A stretch of DNA of 64,000 nt from Amycolatopsis japonica (GTDB lineage: Bacteria; Actinomycetota; Actinomycetes; Mycobacteriales; Pseudonocardiaceae): the NCBI RefSeq assembly GCF_000732925.1, contig NZ_CP008953.1, positions 1,302,001 to 1,366,000 on the forward strand, given 5' to 3'. The notes under the pieces were generated by a model. It saw only the letters and a program-made list of their open reading frames with translations. It had not been told where the DNA came from and searched no databases. The translations under genes were made by a program, and so were the position numbers. This document shows positions 8,270-15,179 of this stretch, piece after piece (position 1 is the first letter of the stretch; each line of letters opens with the position of its first letter).

Positions 8270-8869
8270 ATGACGAACCACACCGCCCGCCGCGTCACCG
8301 CCAACATCAGCCTCACCCTCGACGGCCACTACAGCGGCCCTGGCGGCCCCGGCGACATGGGCGCGATCGTCTCGTACGCCACCACCGACGTCGCCCGCGC
8401 CCACCTCGGCCGTATCCACGAGACGGCGACCACCGCGGTGCTCGGCAGGCTGAACGCCGAGGGCTTCCTGGGCTTCTGGCCGACCATCGCCGCCGACGAG
8501 AACGCCGACCCCCGCGACCGCGCGTACGCGAAGTGGCTGGTGGATGCCGAAAAGGTGGTCTTCTCGACCACGCTGACCGAAGCGCCCTGGGACCGCGCCC
8601 GCGTCGTGAACGCCCCTGCCGCCGAGGTCATCGCCGACCTCAAGGCGGACGGGGAAGGCGACATCCTGGTCAACAGCAGCGCCAGCGTCATCAAGGCCCT
8701 GCTCGCGGACGACCTGATCGACCGGCTGTACCTGATGATCTGCCCGGAGATCACCGGCGGCGGGCAGCGGCTGTTCGTCGACGGCCTGCCGGCTTCGAAG
8801 TGGGCGCTGGCTTATCAGGAGGTCGGGGAGCTGGGGGAGATGGCGCTGGTCTACGACCGGGTGCGCTGA
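8270..8869 (+). CDS. Dihydrofolate reductase-like (RibD C-terminal family) protein
   Basis: The 199-residue protein belongs to the DHFR/RibD-C superfamily. NISLTLDGHYSGPGG is the N-terminal strand-loop, VFSTTLTEAPWDRARVV and GEGDILVNSSASVIKALL form the NADPH-binding region, and LMICPEITGGGQRLF is the end signature. Such YyaP-like proteins are stand-alone reductases of unknown substrate, often encoded next to ArsR-SRPBCC regulators as here. It starts 5 bp after the fusion gene stop and is almost certainly in the same transcript. Confidence 0.85.
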   Translation: MTNHTARRVTANISLTLDGHYSGPGGPGDMGAIVSYATTDVARAHLGRIHETATTAVLGRLNAEGFLGFWPTIAADENADPRDRAYAKWLVDAEKVVFSTTLTEAPWDRARVVNAPAAEVIADLKADGEGDILVNSSASVIKALLADDLIDRLYLMICPEITGGGQRLFVDGLPASKWALAYQEVGELGEMALVYDRVR

Positions 8870-9049
8870 GTCACTTGGGTCTCGTGAGTGGTCAGGACGG
8901 TTAGCCTGTTGCCGAGAAACGGCGACACGTCCGAACTTCAGAAGCGGCCGCCGCTCATTCCGATGCCCGCGTCGAGTTCGAGAATCAGGCTCACGTGGCC
9001 GCGCGTGGTCCGATGTGACGCTTCGACCTCGCAGACTGATCTAGCTCGC

Positions 9050-9114
9050 GCCCATGTCCTGAAGGCCCCCTTTGAGACGTTCAACGTCTCAAAGGGGGCC
9101 TTCAGGACATGGGC
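9050..9114. terminator. 65-bp perfect palindrome between convergent transcription units
   Basis: Arms 9050-9081 and 9083-9114 are exact 32-base reverse complements around a single base. The arms read GCCCATGTCC, TGAAGGCCCCCTTT, GAGACGTT. No T-tract follows on either strand. It lies between the DHFR-like gene (+) and the tRNA (-), where a bidirectional terminator is expected. The TGAAGGCC..CCTT core recurs at 37895, 38076 and 51535. Confidence 0.65.
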
Positions 9115-9143
9115 ACGCTCCGGGGGAGCGCCGCTCACGTGTC

Positions 9144-9190
9144 CCCAATGTCGCATAGGGGACGCTGAGCGTCTCAAATGCGACATTGGG
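9144..9190. repeat. Nested inverted repeat beside the 9050 palindrome
   Basis: Outer arms CCCAATGTCGCAT (9144-9156) and ATGCGACATTGGG (9178-9190) are perfect over 13 bp. An inner stem GACGCT/AGCGTC (9161-9166, 9168-9173) is separated from them by an internal loop. Together with the 9050 element it makes a double hairpin in the same gap. Confidence 0.55.
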
Positions 9191-9265
9191 AACCTTGCTG
9201 CACCCGGCCCAGTCCCGACGTGTCGCGAAAGCACTTTCGGGACATCGGCACCCGTCTGGCCGCGG

Positions 9266-9295
9266 TTGTCCACAGCCCTTCACTGTTGTGGATAA
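9266..9295. promoter_or_regulatory. Pair of inverted DnaA boxes
   Basis: TTGTCCACA at 9266-9274, identical to the actinomycete DnaA-box consensus, faces TTATCCACA on the opposite strand (TGTGGATAA, 9287-9295) across 12 bp. There is no dnaA, dnaN or AT-rich unwinding region nearby, so this is not oriC. DnaA titration or local regulation is possible. Confidence 0.5.
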
Positions 9296-9462
9296 CCCGA
9301 CCCCGCCAGCGCTTTCCCGGCGGGTCCCGCCTTCAACCCCCGATAGGCTGGACTCGGGGCCGCCCCCCTGGGACGGGTGGGGGCTGCGTAGGTGAGTTAA
9401 GAGCGGAGGGTTCGGCGACTTCGGCCTGACTTTCGCGCGGTCCGGTCGTCGAGCAGGTTGGG

Positions 9463-9536
9463 TGGGCCCGGAGAGACTCGAACTCTCACTGGCACGGACC
9501 TAAACCGTGTGCCTCTGCCAATTGGGCTACGGGCCC
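9463..9536 (-). tRNA. tRNA with UAG anticodon (Leu-type loop) but a short variable region
   Basis: The cloverleaf is complete: acceptor GGGCCCG/CGGGCCC, three-pair D-stem GCC/GGC with an 11-base D-loop, anticodon stem CACGG/CCGTG with loop TTTAGGT, T-arm GAGAG-TTCGAGT-CTCTC, discriminator A and no encoded CCA. The anticodon is UAG, which reads CUA/CUG. The loop TTTAGGT and the three-pair D-stem are what bacterial leucine tRNAs carry. However, the variable region is only CCAGT (5 bases), whereas leucine tRNAs normally have a long variable arm. An automated caller would label it tRNA-Leu(UAG). Its charging identity is open. Confidence 0.85.
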
Positions 9537-9661
9537 CCAGTACTGCCCCGAAATCGTAGCGTGCGACACGTTCGGCGTTTCTCGGCGTGGCCGATGCCAC
9601 GGCGTGGGGTGGCGTCCTCTAACGTGGGCTACCAGCAAGTCCGTCGCGGCGAGGAGGACAC

Positions 9662-9883
9662 GTGGCTCGCGATCCCGAGACCATCGAGCGTGAGATCGAG
9701 CAGGCCAGGAACGCGCTGGTCGCCACGCTCGACCAGCTGGGCACGAAGGCGAACCCCGCGAAGCTGGTGGATTCCGCGAAGACCGGTCTGCGCGCGAAGC
9801 TGGACGAGCCCAAGGTGAAGTACCCGCTCATCGGCGGGGCCGTGCTGATCGGCGTCCTGCTGATCCGCAAACTCCTGAAGTAG
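9662..9883 (+). CDS. DUF3618 single-span membrane protein
   Basis: The 73-residue protein begins ARDPETIEREIEQARNAL, the DUF3618 signature, continues with an amphipathic helix, and ends with one membrane helix (YPLIGGAVLIGVLLI) plus RKLLK. The GTG start has a strong GAGGAGGA ribosome-binding site. Family members are often encoded near phage-holin-like or stress membrane proteins, and none is here. It converges on the next gene with only 3 bp between stops. Function unknown. Confidence 0.8.
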   Translation: MARDPETIEREIEQARNALVATLDQLGTKANPAKLVDSAKTGLRAKLDEPKVKYPLIGGAVLIGVLLIRKLLK

Positions 9884-9886
9884 GTC

Positions 9887-10297
9887 TCAGGAGGTCTGGG
9901 CCGCCTTGGCGGGTGTCTTGGCAGGCTCGGACTTCTCCTTGGACTTCGCCTCGTCGACGGCCTTCGGGAGTTCCTTGCCCTGGGGTACCGGAGGCTTGCC
10001 GCCGGTCTTCTCCTTGGCCTTGCCGTTCGCCGGCGGGGGAACCTCGAGCGGTTCGATCTCCGGGAGCGTCAGCCTCGCCGTCATGTAGGCGGCGGTGAAC
10101 TCGAGCGCGCTGCCGTTCAGCAGGTGCACCACGGTCGAATGTTCCGGCGGGGACAGTTTCTCGACCAGCTGGTCGGCCCGGTCCCGTGCCGCGATGATGC
10201 CCGGCGCGCGACCGGTCAGTTCCTTACCGGAGCCGCTGACCGTGACCTTCCAGTCGTCGTCCTCTTGGACGTACGACGCGGTGATCGGTTCGGTCAT
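9887..10297 (-). CDS. Hypothetical protein with a small folded head and a Lys/Pro/Ala/Glu tail
   Basis: I do not recognise a family. Residues 1-90 (MTEPITASYVQEDDDWKVTVSG, then ELTGRAPGIIAARDRADQL) look like a compact alpha/beta domain of about the size of DUF1902/HicB-like modules. Residues 95-136 are low complexity (KAKEKTGGKPPVPQGKELPKA...KTPAKAAQTS), probably disordered. I chose the ATG at 10297, behind GAGGGGTGAGG, over an upstream in-frame start at 10324. Upstream there is a hairpin GTGTC-acaa-GACAC (10454-10467) in the gap to the TetR gene. Confidence 0.65.
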   Translation of the reverse strand: MTEPITASYVQEDDDWKVTVSGSGKELTGRAPGIIAARDRADQLVEKLSPPEHSTVVHLLNGSALEFTAAYMTARLTLPEIEPLEVPPPANGKAKEKTGGKPPVPQGKELPKAVDEAKSKEKSEPAKTPAKAAQTS

Positions 10298-10530
10298 CCG
10301 CCTCACCCCTCTCCTCGCGAGCATGCGTCACTCAATGGACTTCGTCACGCCGCCGTCATGACGCCACTTTCGGGTGGTGGCGCCCCCTCCTGACGGAGGC
10401 CGCGACTGTCCATCAGACTTTCTACAGTGTCATCGATACAGTAGGACAACTCTGTGTCACAAGACACTGGCGGCAATGTGCTCTGAGTGACGACCGAATG
10501 GCCTAATGCACGAGCATCTTCACGGTCGTT

Positions 10531-11130
10531 TCAGCGGGCCCTCGCCGACAGGCCTGACCAGAGGATGTCCATCGCGTATCCGGTCGCCGTTTCGGGGCTG
10601 ACGTCCTCGTGTCGTTCGCACCAGATCGCGAGGCGTTCGCACGCCCCGACGACGAACTCCGCGGACGCCTCGGCGCGGAGGTCGTCGGCCTGGTCGAGGT
10701 GGTCGCTCATCAGCGCGGCGATCAGGTCGGTCTGCTGGCGGCGGGTCTGCTCGATCTCGTCGGCGGCGCCGGTCCCGATCAGCGCCATCTCGTGGCGGAG
10801 CAGTGACCAGGCCTGTCGCCGTTCCCGGATGAAGACGAAGAACGCGAGCAGTCCGCGCCGCAGCGCGTCCTCGGCCGACGTCGCGCCGACGGTCGCCCGT
10901 TCGGTGACTTCGCGCAGGGCCGCCCGCGACTGCTGGATGCAGGCGAGCAGGAGTCCCTCTTTCGAGTTGAAGTACTCGTAGAGCATCGGCTTGGAGACCC
11001 CGACGCGTTCCGCGATGTCGTCCATCGACGCCGCGCTGTAGCCGCGATCGGCGAAGACTTCTTCAGCGATCTCGATCATTTGCCGCATCCGCTCTGCTCG
11101 TGGCATGCGTTTGCGCTTCGCCGTCGTCAT
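10531..11130 (-). CDS. TetR-family transcriptional repressor
   Basis: The 199-residue protein has a clear TetR HTH near residues 18-60 (IEIAEEVFADRGYSAASMDDIAERVGVSKPMLYEYFNSKEGLL), followed by an all-helical ligand domain. It is divergent from the flavin monooxygenase at 11211, with an 80-bp gap containing symmetrical elements. The usual reading is that it represses the monooxygenase until a substrate-like ligand arrives. The start is ATG 11130, or GTG one codon earlier. Confidence 0.88.
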   Translation of the reverse strand: MTTAKRKRMPRAERMRQMIEIAEEVFADRGYSAASMDDIAERVGVSKPMLYEYFNSKEGLLLACIQQSRAALREVTERATVGATSAEDALRRGLLAFFVFIRERRQAWSLLRHEMALIGTGAADEIEQTRRQQTDLIAALMSDHLDQADDLRAEASAEFVVGACERLAIWCERHEDVSPETATGYAMDILWSGLSARAR

Positions 11131-11147
11131 CACAACACTCTACCGAA

Positions 11148-11190
11148 GGTAACCTACTTCGAGTAAGGTGAACTCCCGGTAACAGGTAAT
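11148..11190. promoter_or_regulatory. Candidate TetR operator between tetR and the monooxygenase
   Basis: The divergent gap contains GGTAACC (11148-11154) overlapping TACT-tcg-AGTA (11155-11165) within CCTACTTCGAGTAAGG. A second GGTAAC lies at 11179-11184. Overlapping dyads placed midway between two divergent starts are typical of a TetR operator. The precise boundaries are inference. Confidence 0.45.
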
Positions 11191-11210
11191 GCGAACGAGA
11201 GGTCGGGGTC

Positions 11211-12671
11211 ATGGGCAACCGCACCGAGACCGGTGTCGTCATCGTCGGAACCGGCTTCTCCGGGTTGGGCATGGCCATTCAGCTGCGGAAAGAGGGCCGC
11301 GAGGACTTCGTCATCCTGGAGAAGGCCGACGACGTGGGCGGCACGTGGCGCGACAACACCTACCCCGGCTGCGCCTGCGACATCCCCTCGCATATGTACT
11401 CGTTCTCGTTCGAGCAGAACCCCGGCTGGTCCCGCACGTACTCGCCGCAGCCCGAGATCTGGCAGTACATGCGCGACGTCGCCGCGAAGTACGACCTGCA
11501 CCGCTTCATCCGCTTCGGCCAGGAGATGACCGGCGCCCGCTGGGACGCCGACGAGAACCGCTGGCACGTCGCGTCGAAGTCGGGCGACGAGTTCGTCGCG
11601 CCCGCGCTGGTCGCCGGCGTCGGTGCGCTGCATCTGCCGCAGATCCCGAAACTGCCCGGCATCGAGCGCTTCAAAGGCCGTGCGTTCCACTCCGCGCAGT
11701 GGGAGCACGACTACGACCTCACCGGCAAACGGGTCGCCGTGGTCGGCACCGGCGCGAGCGCGATCCAGTTCGTGCCTCAGATCGCGAAGGACGTCGCCGA
11801 GCTGACGCTCTTCCAGCGGACACCGCCGTGGATCATGCCGAAGCCGGACCGTGAGATGCCCCAAGCGCTGCGGAAGACGTTCAGCTCGGTGCCGCTGCTG
11901 CAGCGCGCTTTCCGCGACGTTCTCTACTGGGGCCTCGAAGCCCGCGCGATCGGCTTCAACGGGCAGCCGTGGGTGATGAAGATCGGCCAGCGCATCGCGA
12001 AGCGCAACATCTTCAAGAGCGTCAAGGATCCCGAACTGCGCAGGAAGCTGACGCCGGACTACACCATGGGCTGCAAGCGGGTCCTGGTCTCTAACGACTA
12101 CTACCCGGCGCTCGCGCGGGACAACGTCGACGTCGTCACCGACGGCGTGAAAGAGGTCCGTGAGCACAGCGTCGTCGACGGCGCCGGCGTCGAGCACGAG
12201 GTCGACGCGATCATCTACGGCACCGGATTCCACGTCACCGACGCCTTCGACGACCTGGAGATCATCGGCCGCGACGGGCGCAACCTCGGCAAGGAGTGGG
12301 CGACCGAGGGGATGCGGACCTATCAGGGCATCACCGTGTCCGGGTTCCCGAACCTGTTCTTCCTGCTCGGCCCGAACACCGGGCTGGGGCACAACTCCGT
12401 GGTGTTCATGATCGAGGCGCAGATCTCGTATGTCGCGCAGGCGCTGCGGCTCGCGCGAGGCAAGGCGCTCGACCCGCGGCCGGAGGCGCAGGAGCGTTTC
12501 AACGGTGAGATCCAGCGCAAACTCGCCAAGGGCATCTGGACCCAGGGCGGCTGCAAGAGCTGGTATCTCGACGCGAAGGGCGTCAACCGCACGATCTGGC
12601 CGGGCTTCACCTGGCGGTACTGGCTCGACACCCGCAAGGTGCGCCGCGAGGACTACGAACTCCTCGGCTGA
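11211..12671 (+). CDS. Flavin-containing (Baeyer-Villiger type) monooxygenase
   Basis: The 486-residue protein has an N-terminal FAD-binding motif VGTGFSG (12-18) followed by EKADDVGGTWRDNTYPGCACDIPSHMYSFSF, the classic class B monooxygenase start. A second dinucleotide motif VVGTGASA binds NADPH. Between them, FKGRAFHSAQWEH (about 154-166) corresponds to the Baeyer-Villiger fingerprint FxGxxxHxxxW[PD], with E in the last position. Such enzymes insert oxygen into ketones or oxidise heteroatoms. The divergent TetR gene suggests it is substrate-induced. It is followed by the hairpin at 12684-12725. Confidence 0.88.
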   Translation: MGNRTETGVVIVGTGFSGLGMAIQLRKEGREDFVILEKADDVGGTWRDNTYPGCACDIPSHMYSFSFEQNPGWSRTYSPQPEIWQYMRDVAAKYDLHRFIRFGQEMTGARWDADENRWHVASKSGDEFVAPALVAGVGALHLPQIPKLPGIERFKGRAFHSAQWEHDYDLTGKRVAVVGTGASAIQFVPQIAKDVAELTLFQRTPPWIMPKPDREMPQALRKTFSSVPLLQRAFRDVLYWGLEARAIGFNGQPWVMKIGQRIAKRNIFKSVKDPELRRKLTPDYTMGCKRVLVSNDYYPALARDNVDVVTDGVKEVREHSVVDGAGVEHEVDAIIYGTGFHVTDAFDDLEIIGRDGRNLGKEWATEGMRTYQGITVSGFPNLFFLLGPNTGLGHNSVVFMIEAQISYVAQALRLARGKALDPRPEAQERFNGEIQRKLAKGIWTQGGCKSWYLDAKGVNRTIWPGFTWRYWLDTRKVRREDYELLG

Positions 12672-12683
12672 GGAAAGGGGGAG

Positions 12684-12725
12684 GGTCCGTGAAAGCCAAG
12701 ATGGGGGGCATGGCCTTCACGGACC
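12684..12725. terminator. Hairpin between convergent genes
   Basis: Arms 12684-12698 and 12711-12725 pair over 15 bp with one mismatch (GGTCCGTGAAaGCCA against TGGCCTTCACGGACC), with a 12-base loop. It fills the gap between the monooxygenase (+) and the XRE gene (-). It has no T-tract. The GTCCGTGAAGGCC word recurs in the palindrome at 51535. Confidence 0.6.
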
Positions 12726-12739
12726 GGGGAACGCCGCGC

Positions 12740-13210
12740 TCATGAGGGGTTGAGCCGGCGAAGCCTTCCGATGAGATCGACGGTGGGGATGCCGCAGAGT
12801 TCGGCCATCCGTTCCAGCGCCGCGAAATCGAGGTGGACCTCGGCCGAGCCGTTGTCACTCGATCTCTTGAGCCGGTCGTCGGCCCACCGTCGCAGCGGGA
12901 GCAGTTCCTGCTGCTCGTCCTTGATCACCAGGCGCAGGTCGATCCGCACCCGGCCCGGTTCGTCCACGAACACCCGGCGGTGCACCTTGGCCAGCAGATC
13001 CTGTGGCAGCTCGTCCATCGCGACGCACAGTTCGACCAGCCGCACCACGGAACAGTGCCGGGTGCCCAGCTCGTAGGTGGCCAGCGTCTGGAGCGAGATC
13101 TCGCTCTGCAGATGCTGGTTCAGTTCCTTGCGTGTCCAGCCACGTTTACGGCGGAGCTTGCGGAGCTCGTCTCCGAGTATCCGCTGATAGCTCTCAGCGT
13201 CGATCAGCAC
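12740..13210 (-). CDS. XRE-type helix-turn-helix regulator
   Basis: The 156-residue protein has an N-terminal HTH_3/XRE domain (LGDELRKLRRKRGWTRKELNQHLQSEISLQTLATYELGTRHCSVVRL, residues about 10-60). A C-terminal part of unknown fold is typical of Pseudonocardiales DNA-binding proteins of this size. The GTG at 13210 (VLIDAESYQRIL) has a G-rich ribosome-binding site. An in-frame GTG/ATG further upstream would add low-complexity residues and is less likely. The gap to the LCP gene downstream of its promoter is 184 bp and shows only GAGCGCGCTC (13271-13280). Confidence 0.78.
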   Translation of the reverse strand: MLIDAESYQRILGDELRKLRRKRGWTRKELNQHLQSEISLQTLATYELGTRHCSVVRLVELCVAMDELPQDLLAKVHRRVFVDEPGRVRIDLRLVIKDEQQELLPLRRWADDRLKRSSDNGSAEVHLDFAALERMAELCGIPTVDLIGRLRRLNPS

Positions 13211-13394
13211 TCCCCATCCCCTGCCTTGCCAACCTTCTCCACCGCCCGTCCCATGTGACAAAACCAGGGACGAGCGCGCTCACGTGTATGAAAGTCGGCA
13301 GGGGCGCCGCTCTTACGCGGTTTCGGGGGTGGTTTTCCCATCTATTTTGGCCGGCTGGGCCGAATGGGTGAAGAAACCCTGCTCGAAGAGCGCG

Positions 13395-15017
13395 TCAGTT
13401 GACGCAGGGCACGCCTTCGGCGGTGATCGGCTTCTCGTCGGACTGCTCAGGCGGCGGAGCCGCGGCCGACGAACCGGCGGCGTTCTGCGACGAACCGGAG
13501 CCTTCGGCGCCGCTCGGCGCCTTGAAGTCCGAGCCGAGGAAGACCATCACGTGCCCGGCCTCGACGCTCTTGTCCTCTTGGACGGTCGGGTTGCCGCCGA
13601 GTGCGTCGGCGACCGCCTGGCCCGCCGCCTTCTCGCCCTTGGCGACCCAGACCACCGTCTTCTTGCGCGCGCTCGCGGTGGCCGTGTCGCCCGCGGTGAA
13701 GCCCTTGTCGACGAGCTGCTTCAGCACCGACGAGGCCAGCCCGTCCCGGTTCGTGGAGTTGCGGACGTCGACCGTGGTCGCCTTGTTGGCCGACTCGGCG
13801 GGCGGCGCCTGCTGCTGTTCGCCGGGCTGCGGGCCCGCGAGCCCCTGGACGAAGCTCTTGACCTGTTTCGGGTCGACCTGGATGGCGACGCCGTCGTTCG
13901 GGGTCTTGTACTCGATGTTGACGATCGGGATCGTCCGGAACTCGAGCTGACCGCCGGTCAGGCTCTTCATCTGCTGCGCGAACCCGAAGACGTCCCAGTT
14001 CTGGTTGAGCACGACCGACTTCTTGATGGCCGTGATCAGGTCGTTGAGCTTGCCCGGGTTCGCGAGCGTGCCCGCCGAGAGCACCTTCCGCGCCATCCCG
14101 GCCATGAACACCTGCTGCCGGACGACCCGGTCGAGGTCGCCGCGCGGCAGGCCGTGCCGCTGCCGGACGAAGCCGAGCGCCTCGACGCCGGAGATGGTGT
14201 GCGGGCCCTTGGTGAACTTCGCGCCGGAGAACTGGTCGTTGACGTCGTCGTTCAGGCAGACGTCGACCCCGCCGATGGCCTGCGTGATCTCGCTGAAGCC
14301 CAGCAGGTTGATGGCGGCGTAGTTGTCGATGGTCGAGCCGGTCAGCTGCTCGACCGTCTTGATCAGCGTCTTCGCGCCGGCCTCGTTGGCCTTCTGATCG
14401 AGTTCCTTCGGGTCGGAGACGCCGTCTTCCTGCAGCTTCTTGCGCTCGTCGAGCATCGCGCGGGCGTAGGCGGAGTTGATCTTGTGCTTGCCGAAGCCGC
14501 CGGGGATGTCGACGTAGGAGTCACGCGGGAGCGAGATCGCGACGGCCTTGGAGCCGTCGTTCGGGATGTGCACGAAGATCAGCGAGTCGGTGTTCAGCTC
14601 GCCGTCGGCCTGCCCGGCGCGCAGCTGGGCCAGCACTTCCTTCGACAGCGGGTTGCCCTGCGCGTCCGTGCGGCTGTCGAGGCCGACGAGCAGGATGTCG
14701 CGGGCACCGTCGGCGGGTTTGTCGCCTTCGTCCGCGCCGATGCCGACGTTCGCGAAGGTCAGGCCGTCCATCGCGGCCCACGCGTACCCGGTCAGGCCCA
14801 TCACCAGCAGCGACACGAGGCCGAGGGCGATCTTGGGGCCGCGGAACGACTTGCGCCGCGGGGCCGGGCGCCGGGGCGGCTGGCCCGCGGACTGCCGGGC
14901 GGGCACCGGGCGGGCTCCACGGGGCGGGGCCGGGCGGGAAGGAACGCGTCCGGGCGCGTCCTGCCTAGGCCGGGCGGGACGTCGATCCCCATGCCCATTC
15001 CGAGGCGGGTACTCCAC
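13395..15017 (-). CDS. LytR-CpsA-Psr (LCP) family cell-wall ligase with LytR C-terminal domain
   Basis: The 540-residue protein attaches glycopolymers such as arabinogalactan or teichoic acids to peptidoglycan on the outer face of the membrane. It has a Pro/Arg-rich cytoplasmic tail (1-58) and one membrane helix (about 61-83). The LCP domain follows, with LLVGLDSRTD, SLPRDSYVDIPG and RHGLPRGDLDRVVRQQ, the arginine/aspartate motifs that hold the polyprenyl-pyrophosphate. A LytR_C domain (VDVRNSTNRDGLASSVLKQL) comes next, and then a Ser/Ala/Pro tail. The GTG start has AGGAG nine bases upstream. Both neighbours are on the same strand but widely spaced. Confidence 0.92.
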   Translation of the reverse strand: MEYPPRNGHGDRRPARPRQDAPGRVPSRPAPPRGARPVPARQSAGQPPRRPAPRRKSFRGPKIALGLVSLLVMGLTGYAWAAMDGLTFANVGIGADEGDKPADGARDILLVGLDSRTDAQGNPLSKEVLAQLRAGQADGELNTDSLIFVHIPNDGSKAVAISLPRDSYVDIPGGFGKHKINSAYARAMLDERKKLQEDGVSDPKELDQKANEAGAKTLIKTVEQLTGSTIDNYAAINLLGFSEITQAIGGVDVCLNDDVNDQFSGAKFTKGPHTISGVEALGFVRQRHGLPRGDLDRVVRQQVFMAGMARKVLSAGTLANPGKLNDLITAIKKSVVLNQNWDVFGFAQQMKSLTGGQLEFRTIPIVNIEYKTPNDGVAIQVDPKQVKSFVQGLAGPQPGEQQQAPPAESANKATTVDVRNSTNRDGLASSVLKQLVDKGFTAGDTATASARKKTVVWVAKGEKAAGQAVADALGGNPTVQEDKSVEAGHVMVFLGSDFKAPSGAEGSGSSQNAAGSSAAAPPPEQSDEKPITAEGVPCVN

Positions 15018-15179
15018 GCGGTCTGCTCCTTCTGTTCGTTACCGGTTCGACGGTCTCTTCAAGGGACGCATGGTGCCTGTTGCGGGTTGTCGCAGGATTA
15101 CACATCCCCCCGAAGATGTGGCACGCACCACCGGTTTCCTCTCAAGGGTACGGAAATCCCCTGGTCAGCGCCGTGTGGT

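Larger units (their letters stand above)
8870..9462. other. Gene-poor stretch with long palindromes and a DnaA-box pair
   Basis: No convincing coding frame exists in these 593 bases. The open frames present are antisense shadows created by the palindromes. The stretch holds the 65-bp palindrome 9050-9114, the nested stem 9144-9190 and two inverted DnaA boxes at 9266-9295. The rest, up to the tRNA 3' end at 9463, shows a G-rich segment (about 9355-9395) and nothing I can name. Confidence 0.6.

Noticed and set aside
9266-9295. An origin of replication
   Set aside because: Only two boxes, no AT-rich unwinding region and no dnaA-dnaN genes. Too little for oriC.
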